A program made the translations under genes and the position numbers. Below, piece by piece: positions 19,153-31,850 of a DNA stretch of 64,000 nucleotides. Source of the stretch: Hygrocybe punicea. Its lineage: Eukaryota; Basidiomycota; Agaricomycetes; Agaricales; Hygrophoraceae. Within the stretch, counting starts at the first letter, position 1, and each line of letters opens with the position of its first letter. The notes beneath the pieces were generated by a model, which worked only from the letters and a program-made list of their open reading frames with translations, was not told the origin of the DNA and searched no databases. The stretch covers positions 3,410,001 to 3,474,000 of the forward strand of contig OY744462.1 of assembly GCA_963556145.1 (NCBI GenBank). The letters run 5' to 3'.

Positions 19153-21378
19153 CTAGGTTTAGGACCCGTGCAGGGAGGTGATAATCTCATGAAGCACGGG
19201 ATCTAAAGTGCTAGGAAGAAAGTTTTTTTTTTGAAATTTTATGTGGAATAAGTGCTGGAGGGGGCTGAGACCTCGCTACGCTCGGCCCCACCCCCTCAAC
19301 TATTAGGTGTCAATAATTAATGGTACTAGATGGTAAAGGAAGAATTGTGAATTTTTATTTGGTGTTGGGGTGAACATATAATAATCAAGATAGGTGCAGA
19401 GAATATTTTTGGGTTTTGTATGTGAAATATGTCCTTGAGGTTTGTTAGGCAAAATATAATCTACAGTAAATTCTGTGTAATGTGAATTCTTGCCAAAAAT
19501 TATATTTATGTGCAATATGTTATGTTGAGGCCTGAGATCTTGGCCCTAGTGTATGTTGCATATATTGTAACTGTTGCTGAGACCAACTACATTTTGTGCG
19601 ATGTGGTCACAGCCTGATCTCAGTCTCACTACTCACAACTGTGAGTAAGTCTTCTTACACTACTGCTTTGTTAGCTGACCGTTTCCAGGTAATATAATTT
19701 TCTTGCACTCCCCTTGCATTCTAACTCACCCCTATTTGTCTGATCTTTCTGCGAATGCTAATATCTCGCTGTCTTACCTAACAAATACACTTTCTTCCTC
19801 AGGTTATGACACTGGTTCCCAGGACATCGTCGCATTATCCTACCACTCATTGTGCAAGCTCACCAAGACAGGTTTAGCGATTAATTCCACTATATATCAG
19901 TAGTAAATGCTGAGTGTGAGCAAAGAAGAAAAGATTTTTTGAATTCCTATAATTTCATATATGTCTGAAATGTATTATGTTTACTGCTAAGACCTGACCA
20001 TGCTTGATGTTACAGGTAAATATCAGATAGACTCCCACCTGTACAGTGGAGAATAGTCTGGTTGCCTCCTGAAGACAGGATTCACAGTAGTGAAGTCTTG
20101 ACACTGCATTGGTTCAGCCATTGTTAAGTAGTTATTAATTATTTAATTATTTAATAAGTTAAATTAAATTAAATCAAATTAAATGTCAATATCATACAAA
20201 ATGAGCTACTACAGAGGGTATAGGTACAGTGTGGTGAGAGAGATGACACAGGAGATTGATGGGGGGTAGATGTGTGCTAAAGGAAGGGGCTGGAGGGGGG
20301 GGAAAGGAGGGAGGTGGAGGACAGGCCAGGAAGGGAGGGGAAGCAGGGAGGAGGGTGGGGAATGGGTGAATGGGTGGAGGGAGTGCAGGACAGTGATAGG
20401 AAAGTGAATGGGGGCTAAAGGAAGGGGCTGGAGAGGGGGAAAAGGCAGGGAGGTGGAGGGAGGGGCCAGAACAGGCCAGGGAGGGGGGGAAGCAGAGGGG
20501 GGGTGGGGGATGGGTGGAGGGAGTGCAGGGGGGTTGAGGGGAGGTAGGGGTGAGCTGGATGGAGTGATGGGAGGGCAGAGAGTGGGGGGTGAAGCCTGGG
20601 TGATCACTCCCATGTAGTCCCCCTCCAATACAGTCAATTAAACTGAAAACTCACCTGGAACAGCAGGGGGTGGGTGCACCACAACCCCTGCTGCCCTCAG
20701 AACTCCCCCATGGCGCTCAAAAGCAGCCGGAATGCGCCCCTCTTGCTGGAGGCACTGGTGGCACTGTTGCTGTCCATTGGTCAACTTGGGGGGGCCAAAA
20801 AGTTGCCTGGAGGGGGGTAGGAGATAGTAGAGGGGGATGGGAAAGTTGTGGGGTGGCAGGAGCAGCAGGAAGCAGGCAGGAGAGTCGGGAATGGAAGGGA
20901 TAGGATGTTGATGAGCAGAAGGTTTTGAGTTCGGCTGAGTGTGAACGCTCTGGCTGTGGATTTCGAACTGAGTCCGAATTTCAGCCACAACTCCGGACCA
21001 CCTTCACTTTCCTGACATTCTACACACACCACATGGGGACTCTTTTTGGTGGGACAAAATGTTGCATATATAGTGTAGAATATGCATGTAATTTACCGAA
21101 AATTCACGTGCCCTATTCCAGCTGCGGCACCACAAACAGTGCCCAATCTGCCATAAATTCCCCACCTGCCAGCTCAAATCCAACCGGACCCCCCCAAAAA
21201 ATTCACAGGGCCCCCCCACAACCCCTGCCATCCCCCACATCCAACTCTGCAGCCATCCGACCAATGTGTCACCCTCCTGACCCCCCCCACTCTGCCTGGG
21301 AACAAAACTTGAACTCAGCTTATTGGTCAGCATTCGCCTAATTTGTCAGGTCACGCGTCCAAGCTGATTAACTACAGG
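19153..21378 (-). mobile_element. Helitron A, non-autonomous canonical Helitron
   Basis: Read on the minus strand, the 3' end is ...CACGGGTCCTAAACCTAG (CTAG at 19153-19156) with a CCCGTGC/GCACGGG pairing, and host A precedes it on the plus strand. The 5' end is CCTGTAGTTAATC, where the intact relative has TCTGTAGTTAGG. It contains the family 3' region (19153-20130) and 5' region (20130-21378) with no transposase gene. It is the first unit of a head-to-tail array. Confidence 0.75.
20130..21378 (-). repeat. Helitron 5' region, copy 1 of 3
   Basis: A strand-asymmetric region: the plus strand is G-rich at 20200-20600 and C-rich at 21150-21300. It contains a segment shared with 36110-37280 and 43320-44448. 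On the minus strand the shared part encodes PPSRQLFGPPKLTNGQQQCH and AAFERHGG, followed by PPPAVPG and a gtgagt donor, so it could be an exon of the ancestral Helitron gene. Its G-rich open frames are composition artefacts. Confidence 0.65.
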
Positions 21379-22954
21379 CTAGGGTTAGGACCTGTCCAGG
21401 GAGGTAATAATCCTGTCATGGATGGGATCTAAAGTCCTAGAAAGAAAGGACTACAGAGATGTTTTTGAACATGTTATGTGGAATATATCATTATTCATGG
21501 AGGGGACTGAGACCTCGCTTCGCTTGGCCCCGTCCCCTCAACTATTAGGTGTCAATAATTAATAGTAATAGGTAGTAAAGGAAGAATTGTGAATTTTGTG
21601 CATTGGAGAGAATATTCTTAGGTGGAATATATCACAAAGGGGGCTCAGACCTCACTTCAATTTTCCCCACCTGGAATATTTGTATTAAAAGTCTTGGGTG
21701 TACGAAGCATAATAGTAGTAGATAGTAAAGGAAAGATAAGGAATGTTGTGTTGAGTGTCAAAACATTTTCTCACCTTTTACTTGGTTTTAAATAATTTAT
21801 TTACTATAGTCTAATCATGCTCGAAGAAACTCCACAGAATGTCGAGTCACCACTGCTGACTCCTCAGCCATTCACTGGCTAATCCTTTGAGTCCCTTGCG
21901 TACTCCTGCTTCAGCTTTCCACCGCTTGCCGTCATGCTTATTGCATGGTCTCACTCTGCCCCTTTTTATTTTTCCTTTATATTCCTCAAGAGAACTCCTG
22001 TCCTTTCATCAAGGACTGCAGTCTTCCCTCAAGTAAGCATTTTTAGCTTTCTTTTGCAGTTACCTATCTCACATTTTAATCTTACCATTCTTCAGTTGTA
22101 CCATCTCATTCTTTGCGCTCTCCCACCCTTTACCACTTCCCTTTGTTGCTACCAGTTACGCAGCCATGTACATTGGTAATGATCAGTCCTGGGCACCTGC
22201 TTCTGACTTACAGAGCAGCACCGCAGACATCTTTACTCCTCCTTTCCAGAAGAACAACTGAAGTCACATGATTAGAGTGTTTCAAATAACTTGTGTTGTC
22301 CCCTTTTTGTGCCACTGATGTTGGTTCACTATGCTCACAAACACCTGCAGCACCCCATCTTAAATTACTCACATTGTCCCTATCACAATGCTTTTTGTGC
22401 TACAGATGTTTGTGAGCGCACCCTGTCTTAATTTACTCATCCACCACTAATGTTTGTTTGCTGCACTCACAACACCTGCAGCACCTCATGTCACCTTTCT
22501 TTATACTTGTTTAGAGGGCCAGTGCTGTGCATGGCATTAACGAGTCCTTTTTTCCCCCCCTCAATTCTTTTCTAACTTAAGAAAATGGCATAAAGCATGT
22601 TACATATGTCATAAGATACATAGCATGTGTTGCATATTGCATATTGATCTAATAAGCCCACCTCCCACCTCTGCAACATATAAATTAGCATAAAAGAAAT
22701 CTACATAGAGTGTCTTGAGTCTTCATCAACCTCCTCTCTACCTGCCATCTCCCCTGTGTTGCACCATCATGCAACACTCTCAGCCATGAAGCAATTGCTC
22801 AGGGAGCAACAGGTCAACTGCCAAACACAACTGCCCCCCAAACAGTGTGCTGACAATTAACTCACATTTGCTCAACCCTACTTCTCCATGACCTTAAATG
22901 CTACACAACAGATTACCACATGAAGACAGCCATGCTTGACCTCAAGGAGGATGC

Positions 22955-25900
22955 TCAAAGACTCTGAGCATAAATAGCTAGTACAAGGTTTCTATTTTTA
23001 CAGTGTCTGATATCATGGTCTAAAAGTTGTGTAAGGACAGTGTCTCTGGAACAAGAGTTGCCTGTAATCATTCCATCACGATACCATACTTGTTTCTGTG
23101 CAGTAATAATACGTGATGTGAAATGATATTGACCATGATATATAATGCCTCTAAGTTCTAATGTCTTTGTGTCAGTCTCTGAAACAAATTCTAATCTATG
23201 ACTGGTTTCAATGTTTTTGAATGGATACTCTAGAACAAGAATGTGTGGTGCTTCATTATAAAATACAACTTGATTCATTCTGCTGGTGCAATCAGGACAT
23301 CTTCTATTGGTTTTCTGTGACAAGGTATCAACCCACTTCATGGTAGACTGTTTAATAGTGTCATCAGCATGTAACACATAGCCTAGTCTGTCATCAATGG
23401 GTTCTTCTGCAAAGTCACATTGAGAACATTCATGTTGAGAAGAGGCTACAACGTCATTGACTTTAAACAACTGCATAGCCAAATTTGCCACACTAATGCC
23501 CACAGTGCCTCTAGGAAAGTCTGTAGAATTCATATTATGCAGTGTGGTTCTAAGGTGATCTCTTAGATGTTCAAATGCCACATTTTTGTGCAACACCTGT
23601 GAAAAACCATGAGACAATGTGCTCAAGTGATCATTCATGCTTCTGAATATTGTAGACCAGTCCACATGATTGTCTTTCCACAGATTGAATAGAATCACCA
23701 ACAATGAGTCATATGCGCAGCTATAGTCATTGCTATCCCAGATCAGTCCAGCTGGAGAGTTAATGACCTGTTGCTTGCTGGTGGATCCTTTGTTGACATG
23801 GTCTTTGGTGATCCGAGGTCTTTTAGCTACTGGTTCATTGTTTGTGTCAAGTGAATGTTTTTGGGTTGAAGCAATAGCAACTGAGCCTTTTGCTGGAACA
23901 AATGAAGTTGAAATTACAGCTGCTTTCTGTTTGCCTTTGTCTTTTTCAACCAATTGCCATGGGCTATCAGGGATTGTACGAGCCAATATTAGTGGATCAG
24001 TTGGTGACCATTTAATAGCAGTATCAGTTTTGGCAGGAACATAGTGAATTCCCTTCCATTGCTGAAAGTTTCGAAGCATAACAGAGCATGTACCAGCATC
24101 AATGTGGTCAGGTAAAGCACCTTCATATCTCAGCCTGGTAATCTCATCAAGCAATTCTAGTTCTCTAAATTCTTGTCTCAGATATCCAGAACAACCTCTA
24201 GTGATCACTTTAGTGTCAAAGCCTTGAATTATTACAGTTCCAGCAGCAGAGGCACTTCTAGACAATGAAGAATAATATGACATGTGGTTGAAGCAACTGA
24301 ATGGACGTGTTTTTCCTTGAGCAGCATGAGCAGTCATTGCAAAGTTAGGAAGCACCCAGACTTGTTGTCTCTCAATGGATTCCTTCAGGTCACTGGGAAA
24401 TACACACTGAATTGTCTTGGTGTTTTTTACAATGGGCACTACATTGTCAGGCAGTCCTGGAATCTGCACCAGCTTTGGAGGTTTGTCCAGTTCAACAAAT
24501 AAAGTGTCAAGTACTCTTTTGCCATGACTTGCTTTCATTGACTGCCAAGCCAACAACAAATCCTTCTTGTCCTTTTGTGATGCAGAGTTCAGTGGCATCA
24601 TTGTTGCGAAGCATCACAGGCATACCAAGACACAAAGAGAGTTTTCCTGCAAAGTTATCAGTTGCAGCATGACACACTTTCCATATCTCTCTTTGTGTAT
24701 CAAAGTCTATGTCATTGGATTGATGTACAGTGTTAGATTTGGACTTGTTTCTCACAGAATCCTTGTCTTTTCCCCACTTGTCAATGGAATAGAAGTTAGT
24801 CAAGTTCTGGTTGGTGTCAACAGCAAATCTGTCACATCCAAGAAGATTGATTTGATCTTTTTGTGAGTGAATGCCACATATGATGGGAACATTTCTAAAA
24901 TTCTTGGAGGCAACATTGGGCTGGTCTGGACGTTTGCCTGCAATTCTGGTTCTCAAAAATTGAATATCATGTGTGGTACATTTGCCATAGCGCATGTTGA
25001 CAAGGGCAGTTCTGAACAATGCATCCTCAGCTGTCTGTGTCCTCTGTCTCATGTTTTCTCTGAGAATCACAACTGTGGTCACTTGATGCCAGAGTGCTTT
25101 TCCAATTGCAGTTTCCTGAGAGTGTGTTGTCAATGCTGATGTGATCTGAGTGCCAACTGTGCCACTGTACAATGGTGCACCTCCAACTGGTGGTAACTGT
25201 GCAAAGTCTCCAGCAAATATCATGTTGATTCCACCAAATGGCATGTCATGTATGTTCAAAGCTTTAGCCAGTCTAGCACTGATTTTGTAGAGATCATGAC
25301 AAGACAGCATTGAGACTTCATCAATGAAAATATAGTCAACTCCTTCTAGTCTACCTTTGAGCTGAGCAATGCCTATTGCTTCATTTCTATTTGACATGTT
25401 TGGATTGATGCCCAGGAAGTGGTGATAAGTTGAGCCATTTTGCAGATCTGCAGAAGTACCAGTAGGACCAAGAATAACAAATCTGTGAGACTCATGTGCA
25501 GTGTCAAAGAACTCAACAACTGCTTTGATGACTTGTGATTTTCCAGTGCCAGCCATTCCAGCAATATTCATTTTCAACTGGTCACTCCTAGAAGAGGAAG
25601 CATGATTTGCAATAATCCTAAAGGCTCTTTTTTGCTCAGTGTTCAAGCTGAATTTTCTAACTGTAGCATCAATTAGCTGTTGTCTCTGTGCATTTTCAGC
25701 TCTGAAAGTTTGCATCAAGTATGATTGGTCCACAATCATCACATCATTGTCATTTGGATCAGTATATGTTTTGTGTGAAGTAGACTTTGAGTTGGCAGGA
25801 ATGTGTTGATTGTGCTCATCTAGTATTTCTTGTCTCTGTTCTTGAACAACTTGTTTCCATTGAGTACCAGGTTGATTCATTTCAACTTCAAGTGGAGCAG

Positions 25901-26128
25901 AATTGACTGTAATAGAACCATCTGGACATGGATCAAGCCAACCAATATTTCTGACAATGTTTTCAGTGGCATCCATTTGAGCTTTGATCAGTCTACCATG
26001 TTGACCAAGTTCAGAATATTTGTTAATGCCATAATCTGCATTGTTTTTGTCCTGCTCATAATTATCATCTCCAAAGTCGCCACCATTTTGAATGTTGTCA
26101 TCATCCAAGTGTGAAATCATGTCTGAAG
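22955..26128 (-). pseudogene. Helitron 1 helicase half, with ubiquitin-protease-like C-terminus
   Basis: Reading from 26128, an acidic linker (SDMISHLDDDNI) is followed by a Pif1-type SF1 helicase: Walker A AGMAGTGKS, Walker B YIFIDEVSM, AGDFAQLPPVGG and later MTAHAAQGKT. The C-terminal 300 residues change character: WDSNDYSCAYDSLLVILFN resembles the Cys box of USP/C19 proteases, two CxxC pairs follow (CSQC and CPDC), and RGIIYHGQYHFTSRI resembles the His box. A 1-nt insertion near 24545 shifts the frame; the Helitron 1 copy at 63.7 kb lacks it. In Helitrons the helicase unwinds DNA during rolling-circle transposition. The protease role is unknown and its identity is inferred from motifs only. 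Confidence 0.75.
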
Positions 26129-27203
26129 TTACGAGTTCTTTTAATTTATTAAAAGACTCGTTCTTTATCAAACCAGGACCAGTGAGGATTTGTAATTAAT
26201 TAATTAATTAATTAATTAATGTTCTATGATCGCCTATAGAGAAAATTTTTTTGGGCAAGAGATATGATTCTACTTCTGATACTGGAAAATCAGATACAGT
26301 TAGGGCCATGTGTGGACAAGCTTACATAAGCATCCAAATATGGGTTGTTACAAAAAAGACAAATTACCTTCCAATTATATTCAAAATATTCGTACTGGTC
26401 TCAATTCTTATCAGAATCAGCTGAAAATTGAACTGCTGACTAATATTATCATTTCCGGTCAGATGTGACAGTGACATGTGACTAATCTAACCATATAAGG
26501 CAATTTTTGATATTATATAGCAAATTTTTTACTGATCGCAATGGTGACAGTCACATGTGACCAGTCTAACCATATAAGGTAATTCCACATCATATATGCT
26601 AAATTTTGAGATGATCACAGGAGTCACAGTCACATGTGACCATTATTACTATATATGGAAATATCAGCCATATAAGCAGAAATTAGTACAACTCAGATGA
26701 TATAATGATATTTTTACTTAAAACATATAATTCAATGTGATATCACTGTATATATTATATGCTAATTATATATTTCAAGCAAAATCACTTATCAATATTC
26801 GTAATAATCATACAAATAAAAATCCAATGACAGAAATACAACTTTGTTCATGCCATATGCAACATTGGCCCACTCAAGTACAGCTGTCTTCATGTTATCA
26901 TCTGTTGTGCAGCAAGATTATGGAGAAGTAGGGTTGAGCAAATGTAAGTCAATTATTATCATACTGTTTAATTAAAGGCAGTTGTATTTGACAGTTGACG
27001 TGTTGCTCTCTTTTTGGGCTGAGAATATTGCATCATGATGAAGCAAAGAAGACATGACAGTGGGAGAGGAGGTTGAGACATGCTATGCAGTTTTATTTTT
27101 TCTACTTTTTATATTGCTATGGTGAGAGGTTGCTATGATGAAAGTGAGGAGAGGAAAAAAAGAACTCGTTCATGCCATGCGCAGCACTGGCCCACTAAAC
27201 AAG
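26129..27203 (-). mobile_element. Helitron2-like short element inside Helitron 1
   Basis: 1,075 bp from TACGAGTTC to CCCACTAAACAAG, flanked by T on both sides. It splits the RepHel gene between QFMT and SDMIS. The second copy of the gene at 59251 is uninterrupted there (FMTSDMIS), which defines the ends to within one ambiguous base. It is the most complete reference copy of the short family. Frames that read through its ends (CLVGQCCAW, NESFNKLKEL) are chimeric artefacts. Confidence 0.9.
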
Positions 27204-30200
27204 TCATAAATTGAGAACAAGTACCATCTAACACTGCTCCTTGTCTAAGCTGAGCAGAATAGTCATCTCTGGCCTCAAGGCATTCATATCTAAGGTTAAA
27301 GTTGTCCATGATTTCTAATTGTCTATTAGTGAATTCATGACCAATAAATGCTTCATCCCATGATTCCAGTTCACTTTTCAGGTCATGGCCAGATCTCCAT
27401 GGTTTGAACCGAGTGAGCATTGTGGTGCAATAGTATTCTCTGTCTCCTCTATCACGTCTGGGCAATGAACCACCAACAAAGTTTGGCACAACATGCTTCT
27501 TCTTTTCACTGAATTCTATGCAGTGTGATTTATATAATGGGTGATCTTCTAGAAAAAGCTTGGTATGTTCTTGGACAGACTCAGTGCTATCAGACTCATT
27601 ATCATTGTCCTCTGAATCACATTCTATGAAAGTGTCATTATCGTTGATGTTCAGATCATTAAATTCTATGCTCAAGTCATTACACGGAGGTACATTAGAT
27701 TTCGAAGATTTTTTGTGAGTTACAGTTTGTAGCTCAGATTCCAAGACATCTAACTCATCATCACTGTTTATTTCATCATAAGGTTTTTGAATGTTTCTCT
27801 TGACTCTTTCTGCACCCTGCACCCATTCATATAAATTCATGTCTTCATAATGAGCTGGTCTGTAAATGTAGTCATGCACAGCAGATAGTCCTATGAATTT
27901 TCCCTTTTGATTGTGCAGTACAACTTTTTCAGAGTCAACTTGCATGTCATTATTGTCATCTGGATTCCAAGCTTTCTGGACTTTTCTCACATAGTTTCTC
28001 CAATAAACAGGAATGAATTTGTGACTGGTATAATGGTCAGGGTTGCCAAGCAGATACATTGAAGCCATTGGTCCCCCAATTTCAAGTTTTGCAGTCAAAG
28101 CATTTATAATCTGGGTAAGGAGTTTTCTAGCTTTGTCTTGTCTTTTCATGGATCCTCCAAGCATTTCTGAGTTTCTGTCAAACACACTTCTAATGGTATC
28201 AAATATGCTATATGTTTTCAAATCAGGTTTTGTAATATAGTCAGAGATATATGCTACAATGGCTTTGATTGCAGTACCCGAAAGAAGACTTGTAATATCA
28301 GAATTGCAGCGAAGTAGAAATGTCACAAGTGGTGTCAATGTATTGATCCATGCTTCACCCTTCTTCATATTCAATGCACCAGTTTTTGGGTCTACTTGTG
28401 TTTCGAACACAGGTCTGTGAAATCTAGCTTTGCATTTACCATGTTTGTTCATGCAACTGGGTCTGTCTTTTCTCTGGACTTTCTCATTACTTGAACTATT
28501 TCTGCCACAATTATGAACATTGGAGCATAAAATCAAATGATCAACTGTGTTTGCATATCTGTCCCACCATAAATTCACTTGTTTGCAATCATTACAATTG
28601 TTGGCAGTGTTCATGTCATGCCTAATTGTACACATAGGTAGGGGTGCTTCAGGCAGAGTCCGAGTTGGATCCTTAGCATCTTCTTGTTCAGACTTCTGGT
28701 TAACTTTAGCTTTGACTTCATCTATTGTTCCAGTCATGAATTCACCAATATGTACGCTTTCTAAATACTGAACAAAAGCTTGTTGGAAATCTGAATTTGG
28801 ATCCATTATTCTGTCTCTGATTTCCTGAGGTGACAAACATCCTTTGAGCCATAGTAGCATGTGCATGTGAAGTGTGAGATGTCCTTGTTGCTCCACTGTG
28901 CCATAGTATGCCTTGGTGTCACCATAAAAACCAGAATGCTTTGAACTAACTCCAAGAACATGTTTGATAAATAGTTCTACCATATAAAGTGAAAGAATCT
29001 AGCACCAGCCACTGGATTTTCAGCAATAAGTCTGTAGCGTTCATCATACCCTCTAAGTTCAGGTGTAAAGGTTTCTTTGGTATCAGCAAAATACAATGAC
29101 AGTGGATGCATGTTATCTCCAGGTGAAAATGTGATGAACCAGGAAGGTGCACCCACAAAGGACATCAGAGACCATACTTCATTTCTCATATATTTCTTGC
29201 TTGTGAGTGATCCTTTGACATGACTGCCTACATGATCAATATCTTTAATTAATTGGAAACAAAGTTTCTCTTCATCTGTCTCTGGAGTAACATGTTCACC
29301 ATCTTCCATTTTTCTAGCAATGTTATTCAACACTCCAAGATCAACATCCATCAATCTTTGTGAAATGTGTTCAAATTTTGTCTTTTCAGCTAATAAATAG
29401 CCAGCTGTTGTAGACTCTTTTATCTGCTCATGGTTGAATGCAATCAAAGGAAAGTGGGGATCTTTCTGAAACCTCTTGTCATAATACATTAACAAATGTC
29501 TCTTGTGTTTGATTTCAGAAATCTTGCCTTGAATCAGTGAGTTACCAATTCCACCAAGTCCATAAGGAAATAACCATGGCATCATTTGAGGGAATAGCTG
29601 TGGATTATTGTAGATGGATTGTGGATCACTCTCATGTCCAATTGCCAGGATCTTTTTATTATCCATCAAATGTTTTAAGGCAATGGCTTTTATGGCTTTG
29701 ATACTTTTGGTGGAGTACTCTTCACCAGTCAGACCATGAACTACAAATGGACACATGCCAGTCTCAGTTCCTTCTTCCTCTTCCATGTCATTAACAGCAG
29801 TAGCTTCTGGGTTTTTGTTGACAAAGGATTGTCTGTACTCTACCACAACTGGTATATCATTCTCAGGATATTGCTTCAAGTTTTCTTCTGAAATCTCCAA
29901 GTCAAAATAGTCACAATGATTCAGTTTCAACCAATTCAAAGCAGTTGCAACTTTGTTTCTTCTAACAAGCAATGGTGTTCTCTCAAAATCAGACTTGGTA
30001 GGTTTGCATGGTTTAGTATAAATGAATGCAAGTACTTCATCCAACTCATCAACAGGTGGGGGTAAAATGTCATAAATCTTGGGAGTTGGATTGGCAAATG
30101 TAATGGCATTTGCTCTCATTTTGTGCATTCCTGAAGAAACCCTGACAATGCATCTATTGTGTCTCACTCTAGCAATTAACAATTGTTCTGCATAAGATAA

Positions 30201-31275
30201 ATTAGTTAATTCATTAGGAATTTGTCCAAGCCATAAACCATTTGCCAGACACATAGCTGGGCATTTTCCTCTGACTAAAGACTTGCAACACTTCTTGCAA
30301 ATGCCATGGAGATCTTCAATTATAATAGGGCTGTCTGAAGATTCAATTGGATCATTTACTGAGAAGCGCTCTTTTTGAGTTATACCAGCTTGTTTCAAGC
30401 AACTCAAATTCCAGTCAGTGTAGCTTTGCAATTGAGAGACTGGAGTCAATCTTCCACAGACAGCACAACCAGATTCAATAAATTTGTTGGGAGAGGCATC
30501 ACTACAAAATCCTGAAATTATAGTGTGTTGCAATGTTGCTGAAGGTGGTTCTGGAGGGAATTGAATATTATCTCTGTATGTCTGAACAGAAATCTGATTT
30601 GTTTGTGCATGCTGCTCAGGGTGGTTCATGGTATGTCTCCTAACTGCATTTAATGTCTGTTGCAGATGCTTGTCATGATGATCCACTTTGAATTGTGTAA
30701 CAGCTGCAAGGTTTTGTGTTGCATGCTTCTCTGGATGTTGCACATGAAATTTCTGGACAGCTGCCAGATTTTGTTTGCCATGTTTCTCTGGATTTTTCCT
30801 CTGAAATTTCTGCACAGCTGCTAGATGTTGTTTAGCATGTTTGTCAGGATTTTCACTCTGAAATTGCTGTACAGCTGCTAGATGTTGTTGTGCATATTTT
30901 TCAGGATGTTGTGCTTTACACTTATTGACTGCTCTGGTCTTTGAGGTTTTCTTGTGAATTGCAATTGCTTCCTCATCAATATATTCAAAGATTGATTACA
31001 AATTCAGGACAGTTGGAGCACACATGATTCTGTATTGCAGTTTGAATTGATGCCTGATTCATTTTTGAGTGGACAAGAATGCTATGATGAGCTGCAATTA
31101 CTTTCAAATTGGCAGTGGTTAATTTTGGAATCAACAGTTCAAATGGGTGATTTACAATCACAAGTGACTTTTCAGGTGATGATTCCAGTGAGAGTGCTTC
31201 ATTTTTTGGCATGTAAGAGTGGAATTTATATTTAGCTGCATCCATACTAGTATTGTCACTGGTTGAAGCAAGCAT
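27204..31275 (-). pseudogene. Helitron 1 Rep half (HUH nuclease), broken
   Basis: An N-terminal exon (30985-31275, ending CSNCPEF) is followed after a 1-nt shift by six 19-residue repeats (type PEKHGKQNLAAVQKF). A cysteine-rich segment follows (CAVCGRLTP, CKKCCKSL), then a Helitron_like_N region (WFITFSPGDNMHPLSLY). After a 2-nt AT insertion near 28980 the frame resumes with VELFIKHVLGV, the HUH motif LTLHMHMLLWL and the two-tyrosine motif YISDYITK. Rep proteins of this class nick and rejoin single DNA strands in rolling-circle transposition. The gene continues into the helicase half beyond the inserted element, as it does in the copy at 58.7 kb. Two frameshifts and one insertion make it non-functional. 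Confidence 0.85.
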
Positions 31276-31278
31276 TAG

Positions 31279-31850
31279 TTAATGAAATGAGAATATATTT
31301 GCTTTGCCTCCACCAATGCAATTAATCTCAATGTTAGGATTGAAAGGTATATTTTCAGACTTGAAAATGTCAAATAATTTTGAAGTTTTATTGCAATTAT
31401 AGTGGGCAGACATTTGAACAGCTAGGAAATGATGCAGAACTAAGCAAAACAGTAGAATGGCTCCATTGGCTAATACAGGTTGTGTTGTAACATGTTTTGA
31501 GTAAGTTCTGAAGTCATGTTTTCTAAACAGATTCTGTTGAAGTTTCAACTTAATATACATACATTTGTTAGCAATGCTAGTTGTACAATGATATACAGCA
31601 AGCAAATCAAACATGTTCAAGAAGATTCTGGCATATAGTTCAATTAGAAAAGAGGGATGAGCTGATTTACAACCAGAAAGAACAAATTCAGTGCTGTTCT
31701 GGATATTTGTGATTTTTTGAGGGTTTGGTGATGTGAAGGAAGAAGTGGACTGGAGACCAATTTGATGAAATGGGATTATTAAACTTGGCAAATAAGTGGA
31801 ATGTTCACACTCTGGCAAATTGTCTTTATAAAAATTCCCAGTAACAAGGC
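31279..31850 (-). CDS. Possible 5' coding exon of Helitron 1, unknown product
   Basis: About 190 codons are open on the minus strand, ending TAA at 31279, with no ATG at the upstream edge. That suggests an exon entered by splicing, or a start outside it. The visible peptide includes NLPECEHSTYLPSLIIPF, ARIFLNMFDLLAVYH and IEINCIGGGKANIF. It lies immediately upstream of the Rep N-terminal exon with AT-rich codon use like the rest of Helitron 1. No domain recognised. Chance openness in AT-rich DNA is less likely at this length but cannot be excluded. Confidence 0.3.

Noticed and set aside
20209..20637. Pro-rich 142-codon minus-strand frame and Gly-rich plus-strand frames
   Set aside because: They come from the G-rich block of the Helitron 5' region; copies 2 and 3 do not keep the frame in this part.
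23730..24044. Plus-strand frames opposite the Helitron 1 helicase gene
   Set aside because: Shadows of the minus-strand coding frame; no motifs of their own.
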